From the NCBI GenBank assembly GCA_902800715.1, contig CADCFN010000011.1:62001-126000 (forward strand): 64,000 nt of DNA, given 5' to 3'. The notes beneath the pieces were generated by a model. The model had not been told where the DNA came from and made no database searches. It saw nothing but the letters and a program-made list of their open reading frames with translations. Below are positions 26,110-34,199 of this stretch, piece after piece (positions within the stretch are counted from its first letter, which is position 1; every line of letters starts with the position of its first letter). Made by a program: the position numbers and the translations under genes. The stretch is from an uncultured Bacteroidales bacterium (GTDB taxonomy: Bacteria > Bacteroidota > Bacteroidia > Bacteroidales > Muribaculaceae).

Positions 26110-27579
26110 ATGAAACATCTCATCAAGACCACCATGCTGCTGTTGGCCCTGCTATTGCTGGCCATGGTATCATGCTCTGGCAATCAGAGTGTGTCAAATT
26201 CAGGCTCCAAGTTCAAGGTTAACGGCATCTACTACAATATAATCGATAGCAATGAAGTCGAAGTCACCTACAAAGGAACATCATATTCCCAGTATTCCAA
26301 TGATTACTCTGGCTCGGTGACCATCCCCGCTACCGTCACCTACCACGGCACGACCTACTCCGTCACTTCCATCGGCTACGCTGCGTTCGATTACTGCTCC
26401 AGCCTAACCAGCATCAACATACCCAACTCCGTCACATACATCAGCTCCGTTGCGTTCCGAGGCTGCTCCTGCCTGACCACCATCAACATCCCCAACTCCG
26501 TCACAAACATCAGCGACGGTGCATTCCTGGGCTGCTCCAGCCTAACCAGCATCAACATACCCAACTCCGTCACATACATCGAGAACTCGGCATTCTCTGG
26601 CTGCTCCAGCCTAGAAAACATCTCAGTTGCTAGTAATAACACAAACTACGATTCTCGCAACAACTGCAATGCCATTATCGAAACGGCAACCAATACATTA
26701 ATTGCTGGTTGCAAAAACACGACTATCCCAAACTCCGTCACTTCCATCGGCATCGGGGCGTTTGGCTGCTCCAGCCTAACCGCCATCAACATCCCCAACT
26801 CCGTCACTTCCATCGGCGGCTGGGCGTTCCAGGACTGCTCCAGCCTAGCCACCATCTCAGTAGCTAGTGATAATCCAAAGTACGATTCTCGCAACAACTG
26901 CAATGCCATTATCGAAACGGCAACCAATACATTAATTGCTGGTTGCATGAACACGGCCATCCCTAACTCCGTCACTTCCATCGGCGCCAATGCGTTCTCT
27001 GGCTGCACCAACCTAACCGCCATCAACATCCCCAACTCCGTCACTTCCATCGGCGACGATGCGTTCTCTGGCTGCTCTGGCCTGACTAACATCAACATCC
27101 CCAACTCCGTCACTTCCATCGGCGACAGGGCGTTCTATGGCTGCTCCAACCTAGCCGACATCTCGGTAGCTAGCGATAATCCAAAGTACGATTCTCGCAA
27201 TAACTGCAATGCCATTATCGAAACAGCAACCAATACATTAATTGCTGGTTGCATGAACACGACCATCCCCAACTCCGTCACTTCCATCGGCAACTGGGCG
27301 TTCTTTGGCTGCACCAGCCTGACCGCCATCAACATCCCTAACTCCGTCACAACCATCGGCGACGGTGCGTTCTCAGATTGTCCTTCTTTAAACGACATCT
27401 ATTGCTACGTAACCACTCCCCCTAGATGCGAGATCGACTGTTATATCAATTATTCCGCGACACTCCATGTGCCAGCGGCGTCATTAGCAGCATATCGTGC
27501 TGCACCCGTTTGGAAAGATTTTAAAAAAATCGTGGGGGATGCCGACGCTACCAACAGGTATCACCATCAGTCGCGATAG
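26110..27579 (+). CDS. BspA-type leucine-rich repeat lipoprotein with duplicated modules
   Basis: ATG 26110 gives a lipoprotein signal (MKHLIKTTMLLLALLLLAMV, then SC, Cys21). Of the 489 residues nearly all are LRR_5 repeats of about 23 residues with the core IPNSVTSIGxxAFxGCSxLT. Three copies of a second module, YDSRNNCNAIIETATNTLI followed by AGC, are inserted between the repeats; at DNA level two copies are identical over 66 bp. BspA proteins bind fibronectin, fibrinogen or co-aggregating bacteria in oral relatives. The protein ends shortly after FKKIVGD, with no sorting tail or dockerin; the bases just after 27550 read sensibly in another frame, so a late frameshift is possible. It is flanked by two similar terminators. 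Confidence 0.88.
   Translation: MKHLIKTTMLLLALLLLAMVSCSGNQSVSNSGSKFKVNGIYYNIIDSNEVEVTYKGTSYSQYSNDYSGSVTIPATVTYHGTTYSVTSIGYAAFDYCSSLTSINIPNSVTYISSVAFRGCSCLTTINIPNSVTNISDGAFLGCSSLTSINIPNSVTYIENSAFSGCSSLENISVASNNTNYDSRNNCNAIIETATNTLIAGCKNTTIPNSVTSIGIGAFGCSSLTAINIPNSVTSIGGWAFQDCSSLATISVASDNPKYDSRNNCNAIIETATNTLIAGCMNTAIPNSVTSIGANAFSGCTNLTAINIPNSVTSIGDDAFSGCSGLTNINIPNSVTSIGDRAFYGCSNLADISVASDNPKYDSRNNCNAIIETATNTLIAGCMNTTIPNSVTSIGNWAFFGCTSLTAINIPNSVTTIGDGAFSDCPSLNDIYCYVTTPPRCEIDCYINYSATLHVPAASLAAYRAAPVWKDFKKIVGDADATNRYHHQSR
26647..27252 (+). repeat. Three 66-bp direct repeats inside the BspA gene
   Basis: Copies at 26647-26712, 26881-26946 and 27187-27252. The first two are identical and the third differs at two bases. 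Distances of 234 and 306 bp are multiples of three, so recombination between copies would remove or add whole modules without breaking the frame. Confidence 0.95.
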
Positions 27580-27647
27580 AGTCGAAACCCAGCCGGGTGA
27601 ATAAATCGAATTGCCGACCACCGTTACCTCCGCTAACTAAAAAATAA

Positions 27648-27706
27648 ACTCAACTCAAACAACTGTCCATCAACTAGATAATTGTTTGAGTTGTGTGAGT
27701 TGTTTT
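27648..27706 (+). terminator. Second 9-bp-phased terminator, after the BspA gene
   Basis: CAACTCAAACAA (27651-27662) pairs perfectly with TTGTTTGAGTTG (27682-27693), followed by TGTGAGTTGTTTTT. It shares ACTCAAACAACTGTC and the following AT-rich loop with the element at 25910-25978. The gap 27580-27647 holds nothing else recognisable. Confidence 0.75.
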
Positions 27707-27795
27707 TAAAAACAACAACCAAGATGAGGATTGTATATCTTGTGTTTCTTGTTTTTGTATTAAAAAGGGATGAGGCTTGTTTTTAACCTGATATG

Positions 27796-27824
27796 AAAAA
27801 AGGACGACGGTTGTCGTCCTTTTT
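27796..27824 (-). terminator. Terminator of the tRNA-Ser gene
   Basis: AGGACGAC (27801-27808) pairs with GTCGTCCT (27813-27820), with A tracts on the left that read as T residues on the minus strand. It directly abuts the tRNA 3' end. Confidence 0.75.
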
Positions 27825-27914
27825 GGCGGAGTGACCGAGATTCGAACTCGGGATACGCTTTTGACGTATACACGCTTTCCAGGCGTGCCTCTTCAGCCAC
27901 TCGAGCATCACTCC
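27824..27914 (-). tRNA. tRNA-Ser (anticodon GGA)
   Basis: A class II tRNA on the minus strand. The acceptor stem is GGAGTGA/TCACTCC. The anticodon stem CACGC/GCGTG encloses the loop CTGGAAA, giving anticodon GGA. A long variable arm follows, and the T arm contains GTTCGAATC. CCA is encoded. All features fit serine tRNA reading UCC/UCU codons. Confidence 0.96.
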
Positions 27915-27931
27915 ATTCGCTAAATGCGGGG

Positions 27932-27964
27932 CAAAGGTAATACATTTTGGCGGATAATCGCAAT
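27932..27964 (-). promoter_or_regulatory. Promoter of tRNA-Ser
   Basis: On the minus strand TACCTTTG (27932-27939) is a perfect -7 box, with ATTG (27961-27964) 21 bp upstream. Transcription would start about 10 nt before the mature tRNA. Confidence 0.55.
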
Positions 27965-27995
27965 AAAAACGGAATTTTTTCTTAATTTTGACCCC

Positions 27996-29459
27996 ATGAA
28001 CACCGATAATCGACTGCAAAGCTATAACAACACCGGCAACGCCGACCGCCAAGACCCGCGCGTGAAGCAACTTGCCGTGGATGTGTTGCGAGAGTTGCCT
28101 TATGACCCGAATGATGACCAGATGCTGGTCATCGTGGCACTCGCCCACTTCCTGCTGTATGCGCCCGAGCGTTCGGTGTTTATCCTCGGTGGCTATGCCG
28201 GCACTGGCAAGACATCACTCACGGGTGCTATTGTCAAAGCACTTAACCATCAAGGCGTGAAGTCGGTACTGATGGCACCCACAGGCCGTGCCGCACACAT
28301 TTTTAGCGACTACTCGGGACATCCCGCCTACACTATCCACCGTAAGATTTACCGCCAGCAAGGGTACGGCATCGACGCCTTTGGTCTCGGCGATAACAAG
28401 CACACCAATACAGTTTTCATCGTCGACGAAGCATCCATGATCAGCAATGCCAACGATGGTTCCATCTTTGGCAGCGGACGGTTGCTGGAAGACCTCGTCG
28501 GCTACGTCTATAATGGTTTGGGGTGTAAACTGGTGCTCATGGGTGACAATGCCCAGCTGCCGCCTGTAGGGCAACTTGTGAGTCCCGCCCTCGACAACGA
28601 GATACTGCGGTCACTGGGACTGACCACCTACGGCGTGTTTCTGCAGCAGATTGCCCGCCAAGCCGAGGAGAGCGGTATCCTGCACAATGCCACACTGCTG
28701 CGCCAGGCAATGGAGGACGGTGTGCTAGGAAGACCGCACTTCGACCTCGACGGCATGGAGGACATCCAGACCGTTTCGAGCGAGTTCCTGCTGGAAACCA
28801 TCAGCGACTGCTATGACCGCGACGGCATGGGTGAGACCATCATCGTCACCCGCAGCAACAAGCGCGCCACATTATTTAATATGGGTGTGCGCAATACCAT
28901 CCTCTATCGCGAGGACCTGCTGGTGAATGATGACATGCTGCTCGTTGCTAAGAACAACTACTACTGGGCACGCGACTACGAACAGCTGGATTTCATCGCC
29001 AACGGCGACGTGTGCCGCGTCCGCCGCGTGTGGGGAGAGATTGAACACAAGTATGGTCTGCGCTTTGCCAACGTCACCGTTGAGTTTCCCGACCACGACG
29101 GTGTGGAAATGGACTGCAAAATCGTGGTAGACTGCCTGTTGAGCGATACGCCAGCACTAAACAAGGAGCAGAGCGACCGCCTGTTCAACGAGGTGTGGGA
29201 AGAACTCACGGGCGACAAGCGCGAGCGCTATAAGCAACTCAAAGAGCATCCCTACTTCAATGCCCTGCAAGTGAAGTATGCCTACGCCGTGACCTGCCAC
29301 AAGGCGCAAGGCGGACAGTGGCGCAACGTGTTTATCGACATGGGCGGCATCATGCCCGATGCGATGCAGTCAATGGACTTCTACCGCTGGCTCTACACTG
29401 CCATGACGCGCGCCCGTGACCGCGTCTATCTCATCAACTGGATCAACGACCCTGAGTAA
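27996..29459 (+). CDS. RecD-like SF1 helicase (AAA, UvrD_C_2)
   Basis: A 487-residue superfamily 1B helicase resembling RecD2/Dda cores. Walker A is GGYAGTGKTSL (about 68-78), Walker B is FIVDEASMI (about 140), and motif III-like LVLMGDNAQLPPVG follows. The C-terminal UvrD_C_2 half has YAVTCHKAQGGQWRNVF and the final YTAMTRARDRVYLINW, the usual motifs V and VI. ATG 27996 is chosen because a TAATTTTG box at 27983-27990 precedes it and the upstream in-frame codons are A+T-rich leader. Such stand-alone proteins are common in Bacteroidetes and act in replication or repair as 5'-3' helicases. No RecB/RecC partners are seen. Confidence 0.9.
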   Translation: MNTDNRLQSYNNTGNADRQDPRVKQLAVDVLRELPYDPNDDQMLVIVALAHFLLYAPERSVFILGGYAGTGKTSLTGAIVKALNHQGVKSVLMAPTGRAAHIFSDYSGHPAYTIHRKIYRQQGYGIDAFGLGDNKHTNTVFIVDEASMISNANDGSIFGSGRLLEDLVGYVYNGLGCKLVLMGDNAQLPPVGQLVSPALDNEILRSLGLTTYGVFLQQIARQAEESGILHNATLLRQAMEDGVLGRPHFDLDGMEDIQTVSSEFLLETISDCYDRDGMGETIIVTRSNKRATLFNMGVRNTILYREDLLVNDDMLLVAKNNYYWARDYEQLDFIANGDVCRVRRVWGEIEHKYGLRFANVTVEFPDHDGVEMDCKIVVDCLLSDTPALNKEQSDRLFNEVWEELTGDKRERYKQLKEHPYFNALQVKYAYAVTCHKAQGGQWRNVFIDMGGIMPDAMQSMDFYRWLYTAMTRARDRVYLINWINDPE

Positions 29460-29543
29460 ACAATTAGAGCATCTTAATGCTCGAAAGTTCCCCACATCGT
29501 TTCGCGCCGCACTCAAACCAAACCATTTCTGTTATCACAATAC

Positions 29544-29573
29544 ATTGTTATTGAAATAAATTGAGTATATTTG
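29544..29573 (+). promoter_or_regulatory. Promoter of the secreted endonuclease gene
   Basis: ATTG (29544-29547) and TATATTTG (29566-29573) are 18 bp apart, giving a leader of about 30 nt. Confidence 0.5.
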
Positions 29574-29610
29574 CAGACTCTGCGAAACCATATAATACTT
29601 CACCATAATC

Positions 29611-31329
29611 ATGAAAAAAGAGATTATGATTACCAAGAGATTATACCGCATGGCAATAACGGCAGTGGCCATCACTGCATGGCTTGGTGCCAGTGCAGCC
29701 ATACCTGCCGGTTACTACAAATCGCTCGAAGGCAAGAGCGGACAGGCGCTGAAAGACGCCATCCACCACTTGACACTCCAGCACACCATGCTGAGTTACA
29801 ACAGTCTGTGGGGATATTTTACTGAAACAGACTGCCGTCCCGAGGATCCCAGCATAGTGTGGGACATGTACAGCGATGAAACTTTCTACTTCAGAGGTTC
29901 ACGTGCAGCCTACGGAATGAACCGCGAACACTCGTTCCCCAAGAGCTGGTGGTATGGCTACACCGAGAATGACGGTTATGCCAGTTATACCGACCTGAAC
30001 CACCTGTATCCCGCCGATGAAGAGGCTAACCTGGAAAAGAATTACTGGCCACTGGGGGAGGTGTCAACGGTCTATTTTGACAATGGCGTGACCCGCGTCG
30101 GATCGCCGAAGAGCGGTCAGGGCGGTGGTGCCAGCACGGTGTTTGAGCCCGATGACCGTTACAAGGGCGACTTTGCACGCACCTACTTCTATATGGCTTG
30201 CACCTACCAGCACTACAAGTGGAAACACACTTTCATGGTGAACAACAGCACCTGGAAGACGCTCAACGACTGGTCTATCAACCTGCTGTGCCGCTGGGCA
30301 CGCAACGATGCCGTCAGCGACAAGGAACTGAACCGTAACGATGTTGTGCAGAAGTACCAGAACAACCGCAATCCGTTCATCGACATACCGCAGCTGTTTG
30401 AATACATCTGGGGCAACAAGCAAGGCGAAGTGTTCTATCTGAATGATGCTGGAACCAGCGTTGATACCACGACCTATACCGGCGACCCTGAACTCATATC
30501 GCCAACCCAAGGTACGGTACTGGACTTTGGTGAGGTAGCATTGGGCAAGTCGCTGGAATATACCGTCTATATTAAAGGCCGAGGTCTGAATAATGCCTTG
30601 TCGCTCCAACTCTACCGTGACGACTACGAGATGTTCAGCATCCCTGTTTCGGTCGTGAGCCGCACCCTCGCCAACAGCGCTGATGGATATCCATTGAAAA
30701 TCACTTACACACCCACTAGCATCGGGTCACACAGTGCCCGTCTGGTTATCTTTGACGGCGGTTTGACAGGAAGTATCGGCATTGAGCTGCGTGCCAACTG
30801 TTTGCCCGTTCCCACATTGTCACAACTCACCGCCTTGAGCGCCAGCGACATCAGCAGCACTGGCTATACCGCCAACTGGCAGTCCGCCAGCGAGGAAGTG
30901 GACTACTACGTCATCACTCGCACGGTTTACAGTCAAAACAACGAAGCCCGAACCGAGGTATTCACGACCGACAACGGCAGTACAACCTCCTATGTCTTCG
31001 ATGACCGTCAGCCAGGCGAGACACATACTTATTATGTGCAATCTTTCCGCCTGGGTTATTTGAGTGAGCCTTCCAACGTCATCACCATCGACACCAGCGG
31101 ACTGACCGGCATCAACGCCGACAAGCCCTTGCAGGTGATTGCCCGAGAAGGCGGCATCCTCATCAAGTGCAGCGAGAACGTGGGCCGCGCCGTTATCTAT
31201 AACATTGCAGGCCAAGCGATTTGCCACATCGACAACCTCACCGATGACATGACCATCGACCTGCCTCGCGGCATCTATCTGCTCAAGACCGCCAGCAGCC
31301 ACAGCGCCTGGAAAATCGCCGTGAGATAA
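29611..31329 (+). CDS. Secreted endonuclease I-family nuclease with FnIII-like and T9SS sorting domains
   Basis: A 572-residue exported protein. After a signal peptide (MKKEIMITKRLYRMAITAVA, then ITAWLGASAA) comes an endonuclease I domain (PF04231, about 35-270) with the catalytic NREHSFPKSWW and DLNHLYPADEEAN motifs; the His of the first is the general base and the Asn of the second helps bind magnesium. Residues about 285-390 form a choice-of-anchor-like beta domain, about 400-495 a fibronectin III-like domain (STGYTANWQSASEEVDYYVI), and the last about 70 a type A T9SS tail (VIYNIAGQAICHI, DLPRGIYLLKT). It would act outside the cell on free DNA or RNA, for nutrients or to clear extracellular DNA. 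Confidence 0.88.
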   Translation: MKKEIMITKRLYRMAITAVAITAWLGASAAIPAGYYKSLEGKSGQALKDAIHHLTLQHTMLSYNSLWGYFTETDCRPEDPSIVWDMYSDETFYFRGSRAAYGMNREHSFPKSWWYGYTENDGYASYTDLNHLYPADEEANLEKNYWPLGEVSTVYFDNGVTRVGSPKSGQGGGASTVFEPDDRYKGDFARTYFYMACTYQHYKWKHTFMVNNSTWKTLNDWSINLLCRWARNDAVSDKELNRNDVVQKYQNNRNPFIDIPQLFEYIWGNKQGEVFYLNDAGTSVDTTTYTGDPELISPTQGTVLDFGEVALGKSLEYTVYIKGRGLNNALSLQLYRDDYEMFSIPVSVVSRTLANSADGYPLKITYTPTSIGSHSARLVIFDGGLTGSIGIELRANCLPVPTLSQLTALSASDISSTGYTANWQSASEEVDYYVITRTVYSQNNEARTEVFTTDNGSTTSYVFDDRQPGETHTYYVQSFRLGYLSEPSNVITIDTSGLTGINADKPLQVIAREGGILIKCSENVGRAVIYNIAGQAICHIDNLTDDMTIDLPRGIYLLKTASSHSAWKIAVR

Positions 31330-31374
31330 AACGGATTTAACGGATATATCGGATATAACGGAACAAGCGGTTGA
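31330..31374 (+). repeat. 9-bp tandem array starting right after the endonuclease stop
   Basis: Five contiguous 9-bp units: AACGGATTT, AACGGATAT, ATCGGATAT, AACGGAACA, AGCGGTTGA, beginning at the first base after the stop codon and running into the palindrome at 31363. Confidence 0.85.
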
Positions 31375-31394
31375 CCATATGGTCAACCGCTTGT
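31363..31394. terminator. Perfect 32-bp palindrome between convergent genes
   Basis: ACAAGCGGTTGACCAT (31363-31378) is followed with no gap by its exact reverse complement (31379-31394). It serves both the endonuclease gene (+) and the oxidoreductase operon (-). Confidence 0.75.
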
Positions 31395-31415
31395 CAATAT
31401 TGGATTCTGTTGGAT

Positions 31416-31955
31416 TTACTCCTTGATGAGGTTGCCGCCTTCCTTCAGAGCCTCCTCGTTGAGGGGGATGAGGTGCCAGTGGCGCTCGGGAAGGGTCTTC
31501 TTGAGGGCCTTGAGCACGCTCTCGATGGTTACCATGGGGCGTACCTTGAGCATCGAACCCAGGACAATCATGTTGAAGGTCTTGGAGTTCTTCATCTCGA
31601 TTGACTTCTCGGTAGCATCGATAGGATAAATCTTGATATCGGTGCGGGTGGGTTTCTTGTGGATGCCATAGGTGTCATACATCAGGATACCACCGGGCTT
31701 TACCTTGCTCTCGAACTTGTCCAGTGACTGCTGGTTGAGTACAACCACTACGTCATAGGTGTTGAGCACGGGCGAGCTGATGCGCTCATCGCTCACGATA
31801 ACGGTCACGTTGGCGGTACCGCCACGCTGTTCGGGACCATAAGAGGGCAGCCAGCAGACTTCCTTGTCTTCCATCAGACCAGAGTAGGCAAGAATCTTAC
31901 CCATCGACAATACACCCTGTCCGCCGAAACCGGCAATAACTATTTCATTAATCAT
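31416..31955 (-). CDS. 2-oxoacid:ferredoxin oxidoreductase, gamma subunit
   Basis: A 179-residue subunit of a CoA-dependent 2-oxoacid:ferredoxin oxidoreductase. The opening IVIAGFGGQGVLSMGKILAY and the PSYGPEQRGGTANV block are hallmarks of the gamma (KorC/VorC/PorC) family (PF01558). It forms part of the interface that binds CoA and the substrate. It ends the four-gene operon, starting 15 bp after the beta subunit. The complex converts 2-ketoisovalerate or 2-oxoglutarate to the acyl-CoA and reduces ferredoxin; the substrate cannot be settled from this subunit. Confidence 0.9.
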   Translation of the reverse strand: MINEIVIAGFGGQGVLSMGKILAYSGLMEDKEVCWLPSYGPEQRGGTANVTVIVSDERISSPVLNTYDVVVVLNQQSLDKFESKVKPGGILMYDTYGIHKKPTRTDIKIYPIDATEKSIEMKNSKTFNMIVLGSMLKVRPMVTIESVLKALKKTLPERHWHLIPLNEEALKEGGNLIKE

Positions 31956-31970
31956 AGTGTCTTCTTAATT

Positions 31971-32750
31971 TTAGCGTTGAATACCATCTTCTAAGTCCTT
32001 CAAGTCTCCCAGGGGATACTTGGCGAACATATTCTCTTCCATCCACTTGTTGGCCTTCTCAGGAGTGAGTTTCCAACCGGTGTTGCAAGCGCTGACAATC
32101 TCGACAACCGAGGTGCCCTTGCAGTTGATGCTGTTCTCAAAGGCTTTCTTCAAAGCGGCTTTGGTCTTGCGAACGTTAGCGGGCGTGTGCACGCTCTGAC
32201 GGGTAACGTAGCAGGTACCGTCGAGTTGAGCCAGCAGCGGAGTGATGGCCAGGGGGTAGCCATTGAGGTCCGGACGGCGGCCGTAGGGGCAGGTAGCGGT
32301 CTTCTGACCCAGCAGGGTCGTGGGCGCCATCTGACCACCGGTCATACCGTAGATAGCATTGTTGATGAAGATGATAACGATGTTCTCGCCACGGTTGCAA
32401 GCGTGAATCGACTCGCAAGTACCGATAGCCGAGAAGTCACCGTCGCCCTGATAGGTGAATACCAGGTTCTCGGGCCAGAGGCGCTTTACAGCGGTAGCCA
32501 GTGCGGTAGCACGGCCGTGGGGAGCCTCTTCCCAGTCAACGTCGATATAGTTATAGGCAAATACTGCGCAACCAACGGGCGAAACGCCTACGGTCTTCTC
32601 AGCAACACCCATTTCCTCGATGACTTGAGCAACGAGTTTGTGTACAACGCCATGGCTGCAACCAGGGCAGTAGTGCATATGAACCCTATTCAATAATTTA
32701 GGCTCAGCATAGACCTTGTTCTCAGGTTTAATGATATCGTTAAGTTCCAT
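31971..32750 (-). CDS. 2-oxoacid:ferredoxin oxidoreductase, beta (ThDP-binding) subunit
   Basis: A 259-residue ThDP-binding subunit. HYCPGCSHGVVHKLV near the start carries the conserved Cys pair region, and YQGDGDFSAIGTCESIHACN (about 98-118) has the GDG ThDP-Mg motif, with NNAIYGMTGGQ following. The family (TPP_enzyme_C, KorB/VorA) binds thiamine diphosphate at the interface with the alpha subunit and performs the decarboxylation. It starts eight bases after the alpha gene. The lack of a built-in ferredoxin domain fits the separate ferredoxin gene at the operon head. Confidence 0.92.
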   Translation of the reverse strand: MELNDIIKPENKVYAEPKLLNRVHMHYCPGCSHGVVHKLVAQVIEEMGVAEKTVGVSPVGCAVFAYNYIDVDWEEAPHGRATALATAVKRLWPENLVFTYQGDGDFSAIGTCESIHACNRGENIVIIFINNAIYGMTGGQMAPTTLLGQKTATCPYGRRPDLNGYPLAITPLLAQLDGTCYVTRQSVHTPANVRKTKAALKKAFENSINCKGTSVVEIVSACNTGWKLTPEKANKWMEENMFAKYPLGDLKDLEDGIQR

Positions 32751-32758
32751 TGCGTTCT

Positions 32759-33844
32759 TTACTTGTTAATGAGTTTCTCTTTAAGTACGTTCAGCAGCTC
32801 GTCGGGGGTGGGCACATTGCCACCGAAACGGCCATAGTGTTCAACCGGCATCTTGCACTCAACGGCAAGCTTCACATCCTCAACCATCTGGCCGGCGTTG
32901 AGCTCAACGCACAGGATGCCCTTGACGTTCTTAGCGGCCTCGCGCAGTTGCTTCTCGGGGAAGGGCCACAGGGTGATGGGACGGAACATACCCACCTTGA
33001 TACCCTCGGCGCGGGCGAGTTCCATCGTCTTCATGGCTACGCGTGCGGTAGTACCGAAGGCGGTAATCAGGTAGTCGCAGTCATCGGTGTCAATGAGCTC
33101 GCAGCGAGTCTCATTCTTCTCGATTTCGCGATAGCAAGCCTGGAAGCGCCAGTTGTTCTCCTCCATCTTGTCGTCATCAAGCTCAAGGCTGGTTACGACA
33201 TTGCTGGGACGCATGCCCTTACGACCATTAACGGCCCAGGGGCACTGCTCGCGGATTTCATCGTCGGTGCGACGCGGACGCTGCTCGGGCAGCACGACCT
33301 TCTCCATGAGCTGACCGATGGTACCATCGGCGAGAATCATCGAAACGCAGCGATACTTGAAAGCCAGGTCAAATCCCAGGGCGACCATGTCGGCCATCTC
33401 CTGTACACTGCTGGGAGCGAGCACGATCATGTGATAGTCACCGTGACCGCCACCCTTACAAGCCTGGAAGTAGTCGGCCTGTGAAGCGTGAATGGTACCC
33501 AGACCGGGGCCGCCACGCTGCACGTTGATCAACAGAGCGGGAACCTCGCTGGCTGCGAGATAGGAAACACCCTCCTGCATCAGACTGAAGCCAGGGCTGG
33601 AAGTAGAGGTGCAGACGGCCTTGCCGGTCATAGCGCCACCATAAACCATGTTGATAGCAGCGACCTCACTCTCGGCCTGCAGCACAACCATACCTGTAGT
33701 TTCCCAAGGCATTTCTTCCTCGAGTTTCTCAAGCACCTCACTCTGCGGAGTGATCGGGTATCCGAAATATCCGTCGGCGCCGTAGCGGATCATCGCCATG
33801 GCGAGGGCTTCGTTACCCTTCATCAATGTTACTTTATCGTTCAT
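32759..33844 (-). CDS. vorB: 2-oxoacid:ferredoxin oxidoreductase, alpha subunit
   Basis: A 361-residue alpha subunit (KorA/VorB type). The start VTLMKGNEALAMAMIRYGAD and GYFGYPITPQSEVLE form the pyrimidine-binding half of the ThDP site; the Glu after SEVLE helps activate the cofactor. SSPGFSLMQEGVSYLA and MLCVELNAGQ-like segments (here ILCVELNAGQMVEDV) are typical. Bacteroidetes homologues are usually annotated as the 3-methyl-2-oxobutanoate type, hence vorB, but 2-oxoglutarate use is also possible. It lies 34 bp after the ferredoxin gene. The operon feeds reduced ferredoxin to anaerobic energy metabolism and makes branched-chain acyl-CoA or succinyl-CoA. Confidence 0.9.
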   Translation of the reverse strand: MNDKVTLMKGNEALAMAMIRYGADGYFGYPITPQSEVLEKLEEEMPWETTGMVVLQAESEVAAINMVYGGAMTGKAVCTSTSSPGFSLMQEGVSYLAASEVPALLINVQRGGPGLGTIHASQADYFQACKGGGHGDYHMIVLAPSSVQEMADMVALGFDLAFKYRCVSMILADGTIGQLMEKVVLPEQRPRRTDDEIREQCPWAVNGRKGMRPSNVVTSLELDDDKMEENNWRFQACYREIEKNETRCELIDTDDCDYLITAFGTTARVAMKTMELARAEGIKVGMFRPITLWPFPEKQLREAAKNVKGILCVELNAGQMVEDVKLAVECKMPVEHYGRFGGNVPTPDELLNVLKEKLINK

Positions 33845-33878
33845 ATTGTTCGACAGTAATTTAAATGGTTAGTCACAA

Positions 33879-34109
33879 TTATTTTTCCATCACGCGGTAA
33901 ACCTCGATGCAGGCATCGGGGCAAACAAGTGCACAACTCTGGCAACCGATACAAGCCTCAGGTTGCTCCATGTAAGCGAAATGATATCCGCGATCATTCA
34001 CCTCTTTCTCTTTGAGGTTCAGCACATTGCAGGGACAAGCCACAACACACAGGCGGCATCCCTTGCATCGTTCCGTATTCACTACTACGGCTCCATGAAT
34101 TTTTGCCAT
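33879..34109 (-). CDS. Ferredoxin-type delta subunit (two 4Fe-4S clusters)
   Basis: A 76-residue bacterial ferredoxin with two cluster motifs: CKGCRLCVVACPCNV (about 17-31) and CIGCQSCALVCPDACI (about 54-69). Each has CxxCxxCxxxCP spacing. It is the electron-transfer subunit of the oxidoreductase encoded downstream. As first gene of the operon it follows a good promoter (34167-34196). The start MAKIHGAVVVNTERCKGC is standard. Confidence 0.92.
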   Translation of the reverse strand: MAKIHGAVVVNTERCKGCRLCVVACPCNVLNLKEKEVNDRGYHFAYMEQPEACIGCQSCALVCPDACIEVYRVMEK

Positions 34110-34120
34110 AAAAAGAAATA

Positions 34121-34141
34121 GTTTAAAGTTTAAAGGTTATT
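34121..34141 (-). repeat. 7-bp repeat in the leader of the ferredoxin operon
   Basis: GTTTAAA, GTTTAAA, GGTTATT in phase, lying in the 5' leader of the minus-strand operon. Only two perfect units, so weaker than the other arrays. Confidence 0.5.
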
Positions 34142-34166
34142 AATCTTAAGTTCGTCTAATTACCCA

Positions 34167-34196
34167 CAAAAATACTCCTTTTTGGGGACATGGCAA
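34167..34196 (-). promoter_or_regulatory. Promoter of the 2-oxoacid:ferredoxin oxidoreductase operon
   Basis: On the minus strand TTG (34194-34196) and TATTTTTG (34167-34174) are 19 bp apart. The leader is about 50 nt and contains the 7-bp repeats. Confidence 0.55.
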
Positions 34197-34199
34197 GCA

